Positions 1 through 8,971 of a DNA stretch of 28,320 nucleotides are shown in pieces. The DNA comes from CAZBWW01 sp964496005. GTDB taxonomy: Bacteria > Patescibacteriota > WWE3 > UBA101185 > UBA10185. Positions within the stretch are counted from its first letter, which is position 1, and each line of letters starts with the position of its first letter. Under the pieces are notes generated by a model, which did no database searches, had not been told where the DNA came from, and saw nothing but the letters and a program-made list of their open reading frames with translations. The position numbers were made by a program, and so were the translations under genes. Location of the stretch: NCBI GenBank assembly GCA_964496005.1, contig CAZBWW010000013.1, positions 1-28,320 of the forward strand, read 5' to 3'.

Positions 1-1610
1 CACCCGAAAGGACTATGGAGAGGAAAGTTAAGGAGCTTGTGTTGGCGATTATGGTAGAACGAAAATTTACCAAGGATGAGATTTTAGAACTATATATGAA
101 CAACATTCCGTATGGGGGAACAGCTTATGGAGTCGAATCCGCGGCCCAAAAGTATTTTGGAAAACATGTGGGCGAACTAACTTTGGGTGAATCAGCACTT
201 TTGGCGGGATTACCGTCAGCGCCGTCAGTCTATTCACCACTGCAAAATGATTTTACGGTAACTAAGGCAAGGCAAAAACAGGTTTTGGATAGAATGCTCG
301 AATTAGGATACATTACAAAGGTTGAGCACGATGATGCGTTAGCCCAGGAGCTTGTATTTGCGCCGCAAATAGAATATATACGAGCTCCCCATTTTGTTGA
401 GTACGTCAGATCCGAGTTATATAAAAAATACGGTCAGCGGACAGTAGACTTTGGTGGTTTAACTGTGACTACAACGTTGGACATAGATCTTCAGGATGAA
501 GTACAAAAAATTGTTACAGATGAAGTGGCAAAAGCCGGTAATTTAAATTTTTCTAATGGTGCAGCGGTTGTATTGGACACACGCACCGGCGGGATTTTAG
601 CTTATGTCGGGTCAACAAATTACTTTTCTGAACAAGATGGGAAATTCGATGTACTAACCGCGCTCAGGCAACCTGGGTCGTCTATTAAGCCCATTACCTA
701 TGCTCTAGCATTTGAAAAAGGTCTTACACCCGCAACCACATTAAATGATAGTCCAATTACCTATCAATCGTTCGGTGAGGTATATTCACCTAAAAATTAC
801 GATGGTAAGTATCACGGGACAGTATCATTAAGAACAGCTCTTGCAAACTCGTATAATATTCCGGCGGTTAAACTGTTAAATGCTGTAGGTGTAGATGATA
901 TGGTTCAACTTGGGAAAAACCTAGGTTTTGATTACTGGACTGTGGGTGACGGGACATATGGGCTATCAGTTACGCTTGGGGGCAAAGAAGTTAGATTACT
1001 AGACTTATCTAACGTATATGCAACTTTTGCCCGTGGCGGGGTATATAAAGAAACAACCCCTTTTTTGTCAATCAAGGATATATATGGGTTTGAAATTCAC
1101 AACTTAGGGGAAAGAGAAGGAGAACAGCTATTAAAACCAACATCTGCCTACTTAATCACAAACATTTTAGCTGATAACGCTGCCCGTACCCCCGCATTCG
1201 GTTCGCAAAGTAAACTGGTGGTACCCGGACACACCGTTGCGGTTAAAACAGGTACCACAAACGATATTCGCGATAATTTAACTTTAGGTTATACTCCCTC
1301 TTATACTGTTGGAGTATGGGTAGGCAACAATGATAATTCGCCAATGAGTAGGGTTGCGTCCGGTATTAGTGGTGCCGCGCCAATTTGGAATAGTATAATG
1401 ACAAAAATACTGGAAGGTACTCCTGACGAGCCTTTTGCAACTCCAGAAGGTATAATAGTTGTAACAGACAAAGCGTGCGGGAGAACGGAGGTCTTTGAGG
1501 AAGGATCGAAAATACCAAAGACGTTGTGTGTAAAAAAGGATCAGGATAAAGATAAAAACAATAATGATTCAGATCAAAGAAATAATGATGACGATGACAA
1601 TGACGACTAG
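1..1610 (+). CDS. Class A penicillin-binding protein (glycosyltransferase/transpeptidase), 5' end missing
   Basis: Bifunctional peptidoglycan synthase that polymerises lipid II and cross-links stem peptides outside the membrane. The frame is open to the window edge and reads P-E-R-T ahead of the Met at base 15, so that Met is internal and the true start lies upstream. What remains is the end of the GT51 glycosyltransferase domain (RKVKE..., then ELYMNNIPYGG at about residues 25-35 counted from base 15). The transpeptidase domain follows with SxxK at S222-K225, SxN at S279-N281 and KTG at 411-413, so all three catalytic motifs are intact. The C terminus is a low-complexity Asp/Asn tail. The next gene, a LysM protein, starts 45 bases downstream and may act on the same wall. 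Seen: motifs and the open 5' end. Known: family role. Which paralogue (PBP1a-like or other) is not resolved. Confidence 0.95.
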   Translation, partial: PERTMERKVKELVLAIMVERKFTKDEILELYMNNIPYGGTAYGVESAAQKYFGKHVGELTLGESALLAGLPSAPSVYSPLQNDFTVTKARQKQVLDRMLELGYITKVEHDDALAQELVFAPQIEYIRAPHFVEYVRSELYKKYGQRTVDFGGLTVTTTLDIDLQDEVQKIVTDEVAKAGNLNFSNGAAVVLDTRTGGILAYVGSTNYFSEQDGKFDVLTALRQPGSSIKPITYALAFEKGLTPATTLNDSPITYQSFGEVYSPKNYDGKYHGTVSLRTALANSYNIPAVKLLNAVGVDDMVQLGKNLGFDYWTVGDGTYGLSVTLGGKEVRLLDLSNVYATFARGGVYKETTPFLSIKDIYGFEIHNLGEREGEQLLKPTSAYLITNILADNAARTPAFGSQSKLVVPGHTVAVKTGTTNDIRDNLTLGYTPSYTVGVWVGNNDNSPMSRVASGISGAAPIWNSIMTKILEGTPDEPFATPEGIIVVTDKACGRTEVFEEGSKIPKTLCVKKDQDKDKNNNDSDQRNNDDDDNDD

Positions 1611-1615
1611 GCTAG

Positions 1616-1621
1616 TATAAA
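1616..1621 (+). promoter_or_regulatory. Possible -10 box for the LysM gene
   Basis: TATAAA lies just after the PBP stop codon, with an expected start near 1628 and a 28-base leader carrying a strong Shine-Dalgarno. No convincing -35 box was seen, so co-transcription with the PBP gene is equally possible. Confidence 0.3.
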
Positions 1622-1655
1622 ATTTTTTGAGAATAGTTAGTGAGGAGGTGACATT

Positions 1656-2126
1656 ATGGCAAAGAAAAAAAATAAATCTAATAGCTGGATGGCTAATTTA
1701 AAAAAACAGAATCCAGACGCAAATTGGAAAAATTTAATTACCGGAGTTGTGATTTTAGTATTAGTCGCGCTTTTTAGCGTGTGGTACTTTTCAAACGATA
1801 CATCGCCGGGTGGTTCTGCGGATATAGTGCCTGTAACAGGTGAGCAGATCGAAGAACTTGTTGGTACCAACGGTGAGGAGACCGGTAACGGTGCAGTCGA
1901 AGAAGAGCAAGTGCAGGTACAGATAAATGAGCAGGAAGTAGTCACAACAGAAGAGGGTAGGATGGCTGCAGTTTTAGCTGGTGAGAGCTTGTGGAAAGTA
2001 GCCGAAAGAGTTTGTGGTAAAGGTGAGGCGTATGTTTACCTCGCAGCTGCTAACGGATATACAGTAAACTGGGCGCCAATAAAAGTTGGGCAAATGCTAA
2101 AGGTCGACTGCGGTCCTACGGAGTAA
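1656..2126 (+). CDS. Small membrane-anchored LysM-domain protein
   Basis: A 156-residue protein with a basic N terminus, one membrane helix (about residues 24-45) and an acidic, Glu-rich linker (about 50-98). A C-terminal LysM-type domain (about 103-150) contains AGESLWKVAERVCG and ends in KVGQMLKV. LysM domains bind the GlcNAc-containing glycan of peptidoglycan, so this protein probably sits in the membrane and holds the wall. The start is well supported by AGGAGGT at 1643-1649, six bases before the ATG and one of the best ribosome binding sites in the window. Two Cys (in RVCG and VDCG) bracket the LysM fold and could form a disulfide if the domain is extracytoplasmic. It follows a class A PBP. 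The exact role is unknown. Confidence 0.8.
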   Translation: MAKKKNKSNSWMANLKKQNPDANWKNLITGVVILVLVALFSVWYFSNDTSPGGSADIVPVTGEQIEELVGTNGEETGNGAVEEEQVQVQINEQEVVTTEEGRMAAVLAGESLWKVAERVCGKGEAYVYLAAANGYTVNWAPIKVGQMLKVDCGPTE

Positions 2127-2195
2127 GTTGCCATATAGGTCTTGCTGTTCTCATACCTACTGCCCCAAACGACCGTGTGTGGTGCGGGTGAGCTA

Positions 2196-2227
2196 TTTAC
2201 AAACCCGAATAAATCCCGTAATATAAT
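2196..2227 (+). promoter_or_regulatory. Promoter of uvrA (leaderless or nearly so)
   Basis: TTTACA at 2196-2201 is followed after 17 bases by TAATAT (2219-2224), which overlaps a perfect TATAAT (2222-2227). The uvrA ATG is at 2234, six bases after TATAAT, so transcription should begin at or within about three bases of the start codon. No Shine-Dalgarno is present. Confidence 0.65.
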
Positions 2228-2233
2228 TCAGCT

Positions 2234-5227
2234 ATGACCTCCGCATTAGATCATATAATTGTAAAAGGTGCCCGCGAACACAATCTTAAGAATATTGATG
2301 TCGAAATTCCAAAAAACAAATTCGTTGTATTTACAGGTGTTTCCGGGTCGGGAAAAACTTCTCTGGCGATGGATACAATATATGCTGAAGGTCAGCGCCG
2401 ATACGTTGAAAGTCTGTCCGCGTACGCGCGACAGTTTTTAGGTGTCTTAGGTAAGCCTGATGTGGACAGTATTGACGGACTATCGCCTGCAATCGCAATT
2501 GATCAAAAAACGACCTCTAAGAATCCCAGATCAACGGTTGGGACAATTACCGAAGTATACGATTTTTTAAGATTGTTGTATGCACGGATAGGGCACCCGC
2601 ATTGTCCACAGTGCGGGCGTGAAATTAGCCGGCAAAGCACGGAACAGATTTTGACAAGTGTTTTTCGTTTAGTCTCACAAGATGCAGGGTATAATTCGGA
2701 AAAAGGTGTTCGTATTTTGATACTGTCGCCGGTTGTCAAAGACCGCAAAGGTGAATATTCGAGTCTATTTGCAAACTTAAAGAAACAGGGTGTTACAAAA
2801 GCACGCATAGATGGCAAAGTCCGCGATTTGAACGAGGATTTTCAACTTATTAAAACAAATAAACATACTATTGATGCAATATTAAGCCGGCAAATTATAA
2901 GCCATAAAAAAATAAAAGATGCGCAAGAGAAGAAACAGTTGGAAAGTACCATATATCAAACGCTAGAATCAGCTTTACGCTTAAGTAACGGGAATGTAAT
3001 AGTTGCAGTAGTAAAGGATAAAAATTTTGACTTCTCAACAAATCCAACACAATTGGAAGATCATTTGTTCTCGGAAAATTTTGCCTGTCCCGTGTGTAAT
3101 ATTTCATTGCCTGACAACGAACCGCGGAATTTTTCATTTAACTCACCGCACGGTGCTTGTCCTGCGTGTGATGGTTTGGGAACACAGTTGAATATAGATG
3201 AAAATCTAATCATTAAACCAAATCTCACCTTAGCCGAAGGTGGTATTGTGCCGTGGTCCAGATTATTTGATTCCCAATCATGGATGACAATGTTATTGGA
3301 AGCAGTGTCGAAGGAGTATGCTTTTTCGTTAAATGTACCAATTAAGGAATTGCCCAAAAAGATTTACACCTTACTTTTGTATGGACCCGAACAAAAAAAC
3401 AAACGGTTTACGGTGCATTATAAAACGCGCGAGGGCAACTCCGGCACGTTTAATGCTAAATATGAAGGCGTAATCCCAAACCTGGTTCGCCGGCATAAGG
3501 AAACAAAATCAGACTATGTGCGGAACGAAATCGAAAAATATATGGTCAAGGATCCCTGTCCCGTATGTTTAGGTTCACGCTTAAAAGAAGAGGCATTATC
3601 GGTGGTAATAAATGAAAAAAACATTTGGGAAGTGTCGGACTTTTCGATAATTGCTTTTTGGGAATGGGCAACTAACCTGCCGGGCTTATTAACAGACCGT
3701 GAAAAAGTAATTTCTGAACCGATAATGAAAGAAATTAACTATAGAATAAAATTTTTGCTGGATGTGGGGCTTGGTTATTTAACATTGGGTCGGGCGTCTG
3801 CACAGTTATCCGGCGGTGAATCTCAAAGAATACGACTAGCATCGCAAATAGGATCGGGGCTATCCGGAGTGTTATATGTGTTGGATGAGCCATCAATAGG
3901 TTTGCACCAGCGTGACCAAGGAAAGTTAATTAAAACATTAAAACACCTTCGCGGACTTGGAAATACCGTAATTGTAGTTGAGCATGATATGGAAACAATG
4001 CTTGAAAGCGATTATTTATTTGATTTTGGACCCGGTGCAGGTGAGCATGGTGGTCAGGTTATAGCACACGGAACTCCGGAAAACATAAAAAAAGACAAAA
4101 ATTCCGTCACCGGAAAATATTTAGCGGGGAAAAAAGTTGTGGGAGATGGGGTTGTATTAAACGGAAAAGAAGAGCTGTATCTTGATGTCGAATCACCGGG
4201 AAAAATTGCGGAAAAGATTACCGGGAAAAGTTTGACATTAGTTGGTGCAAAAGGAAGAAATTTAAAAAACATTACGGTTGAGTTCCCCCTGGGAAAGTTT
4301 ATTTGTGTTACAGGTGTTTCGGGTTCCGGAAAATCGACATTGGTAATGGATACTTTATACTCTGCGTTACGGCAGGACTTTGGATTAAAGACCGACCAGA
4401 GACCTGAACCATATACCGGCGTTACCGGAATTGACTATTTAGACAAAGTAATTGCAATAGATCAAACACCAATTGGGAGGACTCCTAAATCTAATCCGGC
4501 CACATACACAAAAGCATTCGATGGAATACGCGAGCTATTTGCGAAAACACAGGAAGCTAGAATTCGCGGGTATCGCCAAGGACGGTTTAGTTTTAATGTT
4601 AAAGGCGGAAGGTGTGAAGCATGTCAGGGGCAGGGGCAAATTAAGATTGAAATGCAGTTTATGCCCGATGTGTACGTAAATTGTGAAGTGTGCGAAGGAA
4701 AGAGATATAACCGAGAAGCATTAGAAATAGAATATAAGGGCAAAAATATTTCTGAAGTACTAGATTTGACTATTGAAGAAGCGCTTGCTTTTTTTGACAA
4801 TATTCCACAAGTTCGCCGAAAGATCCAGACACTGTACGATGTAGGCCTGGGATATATTAGATTGGGTCAACCGGCCACTACGTTGTCGGGCGGAGAAGCT
4901 CAACGCGTAAAGTTGGCGTTGGAGTTATCTAAGGTTGCCAGGGGAAGCTCACTTTATATACTGGATGAGCCCACAACCGGATTACACTTCGAAGATCTCG
5001 AAAGGTTAATTAACATTATCAAACGCTTGCAGGCAAAAGGGCACACAATTTTAGTAATTGAGCACAACATAGATATTATTAAGAACGCCGATTGGATAAT
5101 TGATTTAGGCCCCGAAGGCGGTGACGAAGGCGGGAAATTGGTTTTCTCGGGCCCCTTAGAAACTTTACTCCAAAATAAAGAATCGTACACAGCACAAGCA
5201 TTGAGACAGCTAGTGCCAAGTATGTAG
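2234..5227 (+). CDS. uvrA: UvrABC excinuclease subunit A
   Basis: Damage-sensing ATPase of nucleotide excision repair; it dimerises and loads UvrB on lesions. At 997 residues it is slightly longer than the usual ~940. It has two ABC halves. Half one has Walker A GVSGSGK (35-41), a first zinc-binding Cys pair C124/C127, Cys pairs around 284-315, signature LSGGESQR (~525) and Walker B LDEPS (~550). Half two has Walker A GVSGSGKS (~695), the C-x2-C...C-x2-C zinc module (~794-822), signature LSGGEAQR (~884) and LDEPTTG (~909). All nucleotide-binding motifs are intact. Its last 149 bases are antisense to the coding end of the convergent transglutaminase-like gene. uvrC lies 1.9 kb away; uvrB is not in the window. 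Confidence 0.98.
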   Translation: MTSALDHIIVKGAREHNLKNIDVEIPKNKFVVFTGVSGSGKTSLAMDTIYAEGQRRYVESLSAYARQFLGVLGKPDVDSIDGLSPAIAIDQKTTSKNPRSTVGTITEVYDFLRLLYARIGHPHCPQCGREISRQSTEQILTSVFRLVSQDAGYNSEKGVRILILSPVVKDRKGEYSSLFANLKKQGVTKARIDGKVRDLNEDFQLIKTNKHTIDAILSRQIISHKKIKDAQEKKQLESTIYQTLESALRLSNGNVIVAVVKDKNFDFSTNPTQLEDHLFSENFACPVCNISLPDNEPRNFSFNSPHGACPACDGLGTQLNIDENLIIKPNLTLAEGGIVPWSRLFDSQSWMTMLLEAVSKEYAFSLNVPIKELPKKIYTLLLYGPEQKNKRFTVHYKTREGNSGTFNAKYEGVIPNLVRRHKETKSDYVRNEIEKYMVKDPCPVCLGSRLKEEALSVVINEKNIWEVSDFSIIAFWEWATNLPGLLTDREKVISEPIMKEINYRIKFLLDVGLGYLTLGRASAQLSGGESQRIRLASQIGSGLSGVLYVLDEPSIGLHQRDQGKLIKTLKHLRGLGNTVIVVEHDMETMLESDYLFDFGPGAGEHGGQVIAHGTPENIKKDKNSVTGKYLAGKKVVGDGVVLNGKEELYLDVESPGKIAEKITGKSLTLVGAKGRNLKNITVEFPLGKFICVTGVSGSGKSTLVMDTLYSALRQDFGLKTDQRPEPYTGVTGIDYLDKVIAIDQTPIGRTPKSNPATYTKAFDGIRELFAKTQEARIRGYRQGRFSFNVKGGRCEACQGQGQIKIEMQFMPDVYVNCEVCEGKRYNREALEIEYKGKNISEVLDLTIEEALAFFDNIPQVRRKIQTLYDVGLGYIRLGQPATTLSGGEAQRVKLALELSKVARGSSLYILDEPTTGLHFEDLERLINIIKRLQAKGHTILVIEHNIDIIKNADWIIDLGPEGGDEGGKLVFSGPLETLLQNKESYTAQALRQLVPSM

Positions 5228-7046
5228 GTAAAGGACTTTCTATATAAGCATTTTTAATTTCGGGCTCAATCTCGTAATTCTTTCCAGTCGCGTCTTTTAC
5301 ATACACAACTGTTTTTTCTTGGGGTACATATACAGCTATATGATTTCCTGGCAAAAGTGGCACATCCCGTTTATTAATTTGTGCGTATACGGTATTGTCG
5401 CTCTCATTTTTTAACGCGAATTTTTGGTGCTTTTTGATGTAGCTCAGCACATTAGTATTTGGTGTGTTGTAAAATGCTAATTTTGGTTCAAAATCTTCAA
5501 GATTTGAATTTTGGGCAAATGTAACGTCCACCTGTTTTTGCTTATCTGAAAATTTATATGCACCGGCAGGTAACGGGAATTGTGGATCAATACCTTTTAT
5601 TACAAATACTAAATGGTTAGTATCAAGTTTTGTGAAATAATCAATGCCCGAAGTGCTTTCCCAGGTTGGATCAACAGGTACCCAGCCAAATTCTTCGTCG
5701 TAAAATTCAGCCCATGAGTGTAGCAAATCACCACCTTTAAGGTTTATCGATAGCGGTTGTGAAGCTCCATTATCATTAGCAATAGCGTATCCGTTAAGTT
5801 CTCTCGCGGGAATGCCCATTGCACGCACAAGTGAAATAAATAAATCAGTGAATTCCATACACCCAATGTTTTCTTTTGAGTCAAGCGCGCTAACTGCTCC
5901 TTTTCGCTCTACAGTTTCGTTATCAAGAATTTCAAAATCATATTCTAAATTTGTAACTACAAAATTGTACGCGCTTTGTGCATTTTGAGCCGCACTTTTT
6001 GCAGGATCGTAAAGTTTCTGGGCTATTTCTTGAATTTTTGGATTAGTAACCTGCCAGTAGTTATTTCCCCTCGTATACTGTGAAATTAGCTTATCTGAGA
6101 TTTGGACTTTGCTAAGTCCTAATTCCGGATTTATCTGTTTACCTAAAATTCTTGCCGTTCCCATTAATTTAATAAGCAGTTCTTCATCCCCGCGTAATTC
6201 GTAGACTGCTATCGTGTTACCATCTACATCTTGCTTTAGCATTGTCGGTTGCGGGTCAAGAGCCGAATACACAACCTGCTGGACATCTGGAATATCCGGT
6301 GGGAGAGCTATTTCCCGGGTTTGTGTAAAATGGGTGTCGTTTTTTAGGTGATAGTCGAGCATAAAGTTTAAAACCTGAAAACTGCCAAAAGACGCAGTAA
6401 TACCGGTTTTGGCTAATGTTTCCTTGTCAAATCCGTAAGTTACAGCTGTTGAGCTTTCTTCGCGTATTGGCGGTTCCGGTGACACAAAAATTTCCGGTCC
6501 GTACTCAAGTGGTACATGTATTTTTGCGTTGTAAGCTTCGGTTGTGTCCAATAAATTTACACGCGGGATGTTAACATTCCATACCTCACCAACTTTGGAT
6601 GCAATATCCTTAGTTTTGTAGTTTATTGTGAAGTTATTTTCCTTACCCTCACCTATAATTGTGTCTTCAAACTCAACAGCTATTGTAGTTTTATCACCTT
6701 CTTCGACAACTGTTGTTTCCAGCTTGTCGCCTTTTTCTGAAACTGCCGATACATCATAAATAACCATGTGTCTAACTGTTAACGCGTAGTTAGTAGCAAT
6801 AACATCTCTTTGTTTATTTACTATTTGAATGTCTTGGTCTACTTGAGCCTCACCGTTTTGTGCAAGTGTATATTGCACGGTGTAGTTTGTGGCAAACTGT
6901 TCATGAGACGGGGGTTGGTCCTGCTGTGCGTGTGCTTGGTTTAGGGCTAAAAATGCCAAAAAAATGACGATCCCGGACACGGACTGTTTGCTTATAGCTT
7001 TGGCGCTGTGTAGCTTGTTATGCAGTTTACTTTGTACAGTAGGCAC
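5079..7046 (-). CDS. Secreted/membrane-anchored transglutaminase-like protein
   Basis: A 655-residue protein. Residues 1-40 look like a signal peptide: basic n-region, hydrophobic core about 24-36, and an AHA|QQ cleavage site. A long beta-rich extracytoplasmic region follows. The transglutaminase-like papain-fold domain (about 350-490) has a candidate triad C396 (NIGCMEF), H443 (LLHSWAEF) and D459 (PVDPTW). A C-terminal membrane helix (about 608-630) precedes a strongly basic tail, so the body should face outside with a C-terminal anchor. Family members act as peptidases or transamidases; the substrate here is unknown. The start is GTG, chosen because TAGAAT lies six bases upstream and the signal peptide follows. 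The 3' end overlaps uvrA antisense by 149 bases, and that overlap encodes the membrane anchor. Confidence 0.85.
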   Translation of the reverse strand: MPTVQSKLHNKLHSAKAISKQSVSGIVIFLAFLALNQAHAQQDQPPSHEQFATNYTVQYTLAQNGEAQVDQDIQIVNKQRDVIATNYALTVRHMVIYDVSAVSEKGDKLETTVVEEGDKTTIAVEFEDTIIGEGKENNFTINYKTKDIASKVGEVWNVNIPRVNLLDTTEAYNAKIHVPLEYGPEIFVSPEPPIREESSTAVTYGFDKETLAKTGITASFGSFQVLNFMLDYHLKNDTHFTQTREIALPPDIPDVQQVVYSALDPQPTMLKQDVDGNTIAVYELRGDEELLIKLMGTARILGKQINPELGLSKVQISDKLISQYTRGNNYWQVTNPKIQEIAQKLYDPAKSAAQNAQSAYNFVVTNLEYDFEILDNETVERKGAVSALDSKENIGCMEFTDLFISLVRAMGIPARELNGYAIANDNGASQPLSINLKGGDLLHSWAEFYDEEFGWVPVDPTWESTSGIDYFTKLDTNHLVFVIKGIDPQFPLPAGAYKFSDKQKQVDVTFAQNSNLEDFEPKLAFYNTPNTNVLSYIKKHQKFALKNESDNTVYAQINKRDVPLLPGNHIAVYVPQEKTVVYVKDATGKNYEIEPEIKNAYIESPLPTYLALAVSMLVLCTILYFGVKFLRGPRKPISRLRHRLRGLNQLSNRRS

Positions 7047-7052
7047 ATGTAA

Positions 7053-7061
7053 ATTCTAACA
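7053..7061 (-). promoter_or_regulatory. Extended -10 promoter of the transglutaminase-like gene
   Basis: On the minus strand TGT-TAGAAT (a TGN extended -10) ends six bases before the GTG start at 7046. The predicted transcript is therefore leaderless. It is divergent from the uvrC promoter within a 73-base intergenic region. Confidence 0.55.
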
Positions 7062-7107
7062 AATTTTGTCTTATTGCGAATAAACCGACCAAATTTGTTC
7101 CGTACTG

Positions 7108-7113
7108 TAAAAT
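7108..7113 (+). promoter_or_regulatory. -10 box of uvrC, leaderless arrangement
   Basis: TAAAAT is followed by exactly six bases and then the GTG start at 7120. There is no Shine-Dalgarno and no good -35. It supports the GTG start over any internal start. Confidence 0.5.
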
Positions 7114-7119
7114 AGACCT

Positions 7120-8520
7120 GTGAATCACACACAACTGCAAAAAACAGAAAAACTAAAAAAAGAAAAGCCAGAAAACCTGGAAAAGCAAAGTCCTTTACAA
7201 ACAAAGGTTGCAAACCTGCCACATACGCCGGGTGTATATAAATTCAAAAATAGTGCTAACAAAATACTGTACGTCGGTAAAGCAAAAAACTTGAAAAGTA
7301 GGGTAGGGTCGTATTTTGTCAAAAATCTCGATCCAGCGTCAAAAACTGCAGTATTGGTAACACAGATTACTGACGTGGAATATGTTGAGACCTTTTCGGA
7401 ATTGGAAGCGCTAATTTTAGAGGCTGAGCTCATAAAAAAGCACAAGCCCAAATATAACATTGCACTCAAAGACGATAAATCATATTTGTATATAGTTATC
7501 AGGCCTGAAAAAGTTGAGTTGAACGGAAAAAAAGTAAATTTGCCAAAAGTGCTGGCAGTACGAGAACCTGACTTGCAAGAAACTGACGCAACTTTTGGTC
7601 CGTATCCGGATTCAGGTACTACAAAGCACGTTGTGCGTACAATACGCAAAGTTTTTCCATATCGTGATTGCTCCAATGCAAAATTCACCAAATATAAAAA
7701 ACAGGGACAGCCGTGTTTATATGGGCACATAGGGCTGTGCCAGGCACCGTGTACCGGAAAAATTACACCAGAACACTATAAAAACGACATAAAAAGAATA
7801 AAAAATATGTTAGCGGGTGAAAGTGTACGCTTATTATCCTCGCTTGAACGGGAAATGAAAACTGCTGCTAAACAACAGCAGTATGAAAGGGCAGCACAGC
7901 TAAGAGATACTCTCCGTAAATTTGAATATGTTCGTACCAGATCAACAACAGCACAAAAATATATTGATAATCCGTATTTAGTGCAGGATTTACGGGAAAA
8001 AGCATTAAATGATTTGGTAAAAGCTATTCCCTCTTTAAACACAATGCCCTTACGCATCGAAACTTATGATATTTCCAATATTTCCGGGAAAGATGCAGTC
8101 GGCTCAATGGTAGTTGCAATAAATGGTGAAGTACAAAAATCAGAATATAAGCGGTTTAAAATTAAAACAAAAGCCGAACCTGATGATTTTGCAATGTTGA
8201 CAGAAGTACTTGTCCGCCGCCTAAAAAATGACTGGGAGTTGCCAGACCTGCTAGTTGTTGATGGCGGTAAGGGGCAGGTGTCCGCTGCAATAGACGCTCT
8301 AAACCAGCTGAATATGCAGTTACCCGTTATTGGGCTCGCAAAGAAATTTGAAACTATTGTATATGTTGCTGATACTCCAACAGGTCAGTATGAATTTAAG
8401 GAATTAGTATTAACGCGTGATAACAATGGGTTAATGTTGCTTCAGCGCTTGCGTGATGAAGCACATAGATTTGCGCAGAGTTACCACCATAAGTTAAGAT
8501 TAAAACAACTCACTGAGTAG
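7120..8520 (+). CDS. uvrC: Compact UvrC excinuclease subunit
   Basis: Makes the two incisions of nucleotide excision repair. At 466 residues it is well short of the usual ~600. In order: a Lys/Glu-rich N-terminal extension (1-28); a GIY-YIG nuclease (about 33-115, with GVY at 38-40, YVG at 51-53 and R61); four Cys (C184, C199, C207, C211) in the spacing of the UvrC iron-sulfur site; a UVR motif that contacts UvrB (about 243-272); and the RNase H-like 5' nuclease with D317, D381 and H449. The stretch normally lying between UVR and the RNase H core is largely absent. The protein stops right after the nuclease, so the (HhH)2 DNA-binding tail is missing. The GTG start is supported by TAAAAT six bases upstream. 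Known: family function. Seen: domain losses. Confidence 0.95.
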   Translation: MNHTQLQKTEKLKKEKPENLEKQSPLQTKVANLPHTPGVYKFKNSANKILYVGKAKNLKSRVGSYFVKNLDPASKTAVLVTQITDVEYVETFSELEALILEAELIKKHKPKYNIALKDDKSYLYIVIRPEKVELNGKKVNLPKVLAVREPDLQETDATFGPYPDSGTTKHVVRTIRKVFPYRDCSNAKFTKYKKQGQPCLYGHIGLCQAPCTGKITPEHYKNDIKRIKNMLAGESVRLLSSLEREMKTAAKQQQYERAAQLRDTLRKFEYVRTRSTTAQKYIDNPYLVQDLREKALNDLVKAIPSLNTMPLRIETYDISNISGKDAVGSMVVAINGEVQKSEYKRFKIKTKAEPDDFAMLTEVLVRRLKNDWELPDLLVVDGGKGQVSAAIDALNQLNMQLPVIGLAKKFETIVYVADTPTGQYEFKELVLTRDNNGLMLLQRLRDEAHRFAQSYHHKLRLKQLTE

Positions 8521-8554
8521 CCGTTTTTTTAGGTGAGGTGGTTAGTTATAAATT

Positions 8555-8968
8555 ATGAAGGCTATTTTAAGAATTTTCACATTTTGCGGTATTGCGTTGT
8601 ATGTAACCCAGTACATTATAAACGGCTTCGAAATAACTGGAGAAACTAACATCACAATATTTTTGGTGCTTACAGCTATCGCACTGCTTTATTTGTTTGC
8701 GCCTCTTATTTTTAAGTTAATTTCACTGCCGTCTGAAGGCTTAGGATCTGCTTTTTTATTACTTGTTCTGACAACGGCGGTATTTTTTGTACTTGCTACC
8801 CTTCTTCCAACGTTCTCAGTAATCCCGACAGCTATGCCGGAGTTGCTAATTTTTGGGGTTGTGCTACCATCTAAAAACTTAAGTGCTACCGAGTCACTGT
8901 TATTTTCTGCTCTAGTATTTGTTTTAATCGTAAATTTTTTAAGGTGGCTCTGTGTCAGTAAGAATTAA
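8555..8968 (+). CDS. Four-helix membrane protein, phage-holin-4/YvlD-like
   Basis: 137 residues with about four hydrophobic helices (roughly 5-25, 33-60, 64-85, 108-132) and little else. The start ...CGIALYVTQYIINGFEI resembles the Phage_holin_4_2/YvlD-type membrane family common in bacteria, but the match is by general pattern only. An extended GGTG-rich ribosome binding site (AGGTGAGGTGG, 8531-8541) lies about 13 bases before the ATG. The stop is three bases from secG, so it opens the secG-murA run and is probably co-transcribed with it. The name holin is historical; nothing here suggests a prophage. Function unknown. Confidence 0.65.
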   Translation: MKAILRIFTFCGIALYVTQYIINGFEITGETNITIFLVLTAIALLYLFAPLIFKLISLPSEGLGSAFLLLVLTTAVFFVLATLLPTFSVIPTAMPELLIFGVVLPSKNLSATESLLFSALVFVLIVNFLRWLCVSKN

Positions 8969-8971
8969 AGT

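Noticed and set aside
15..17. ATG at base 15 as the true start of the PBP gene
   Set aside because: The frame continues upstream to the edge with family-like residues and most of the glycosyltransferase domain would be missing.
8555..8968. Prophage remnant because of the holin-like protein
   Set aside because: No phage genes nearby; this membrane family is widespread on chromosomes and the gene is in a housekeeping run.
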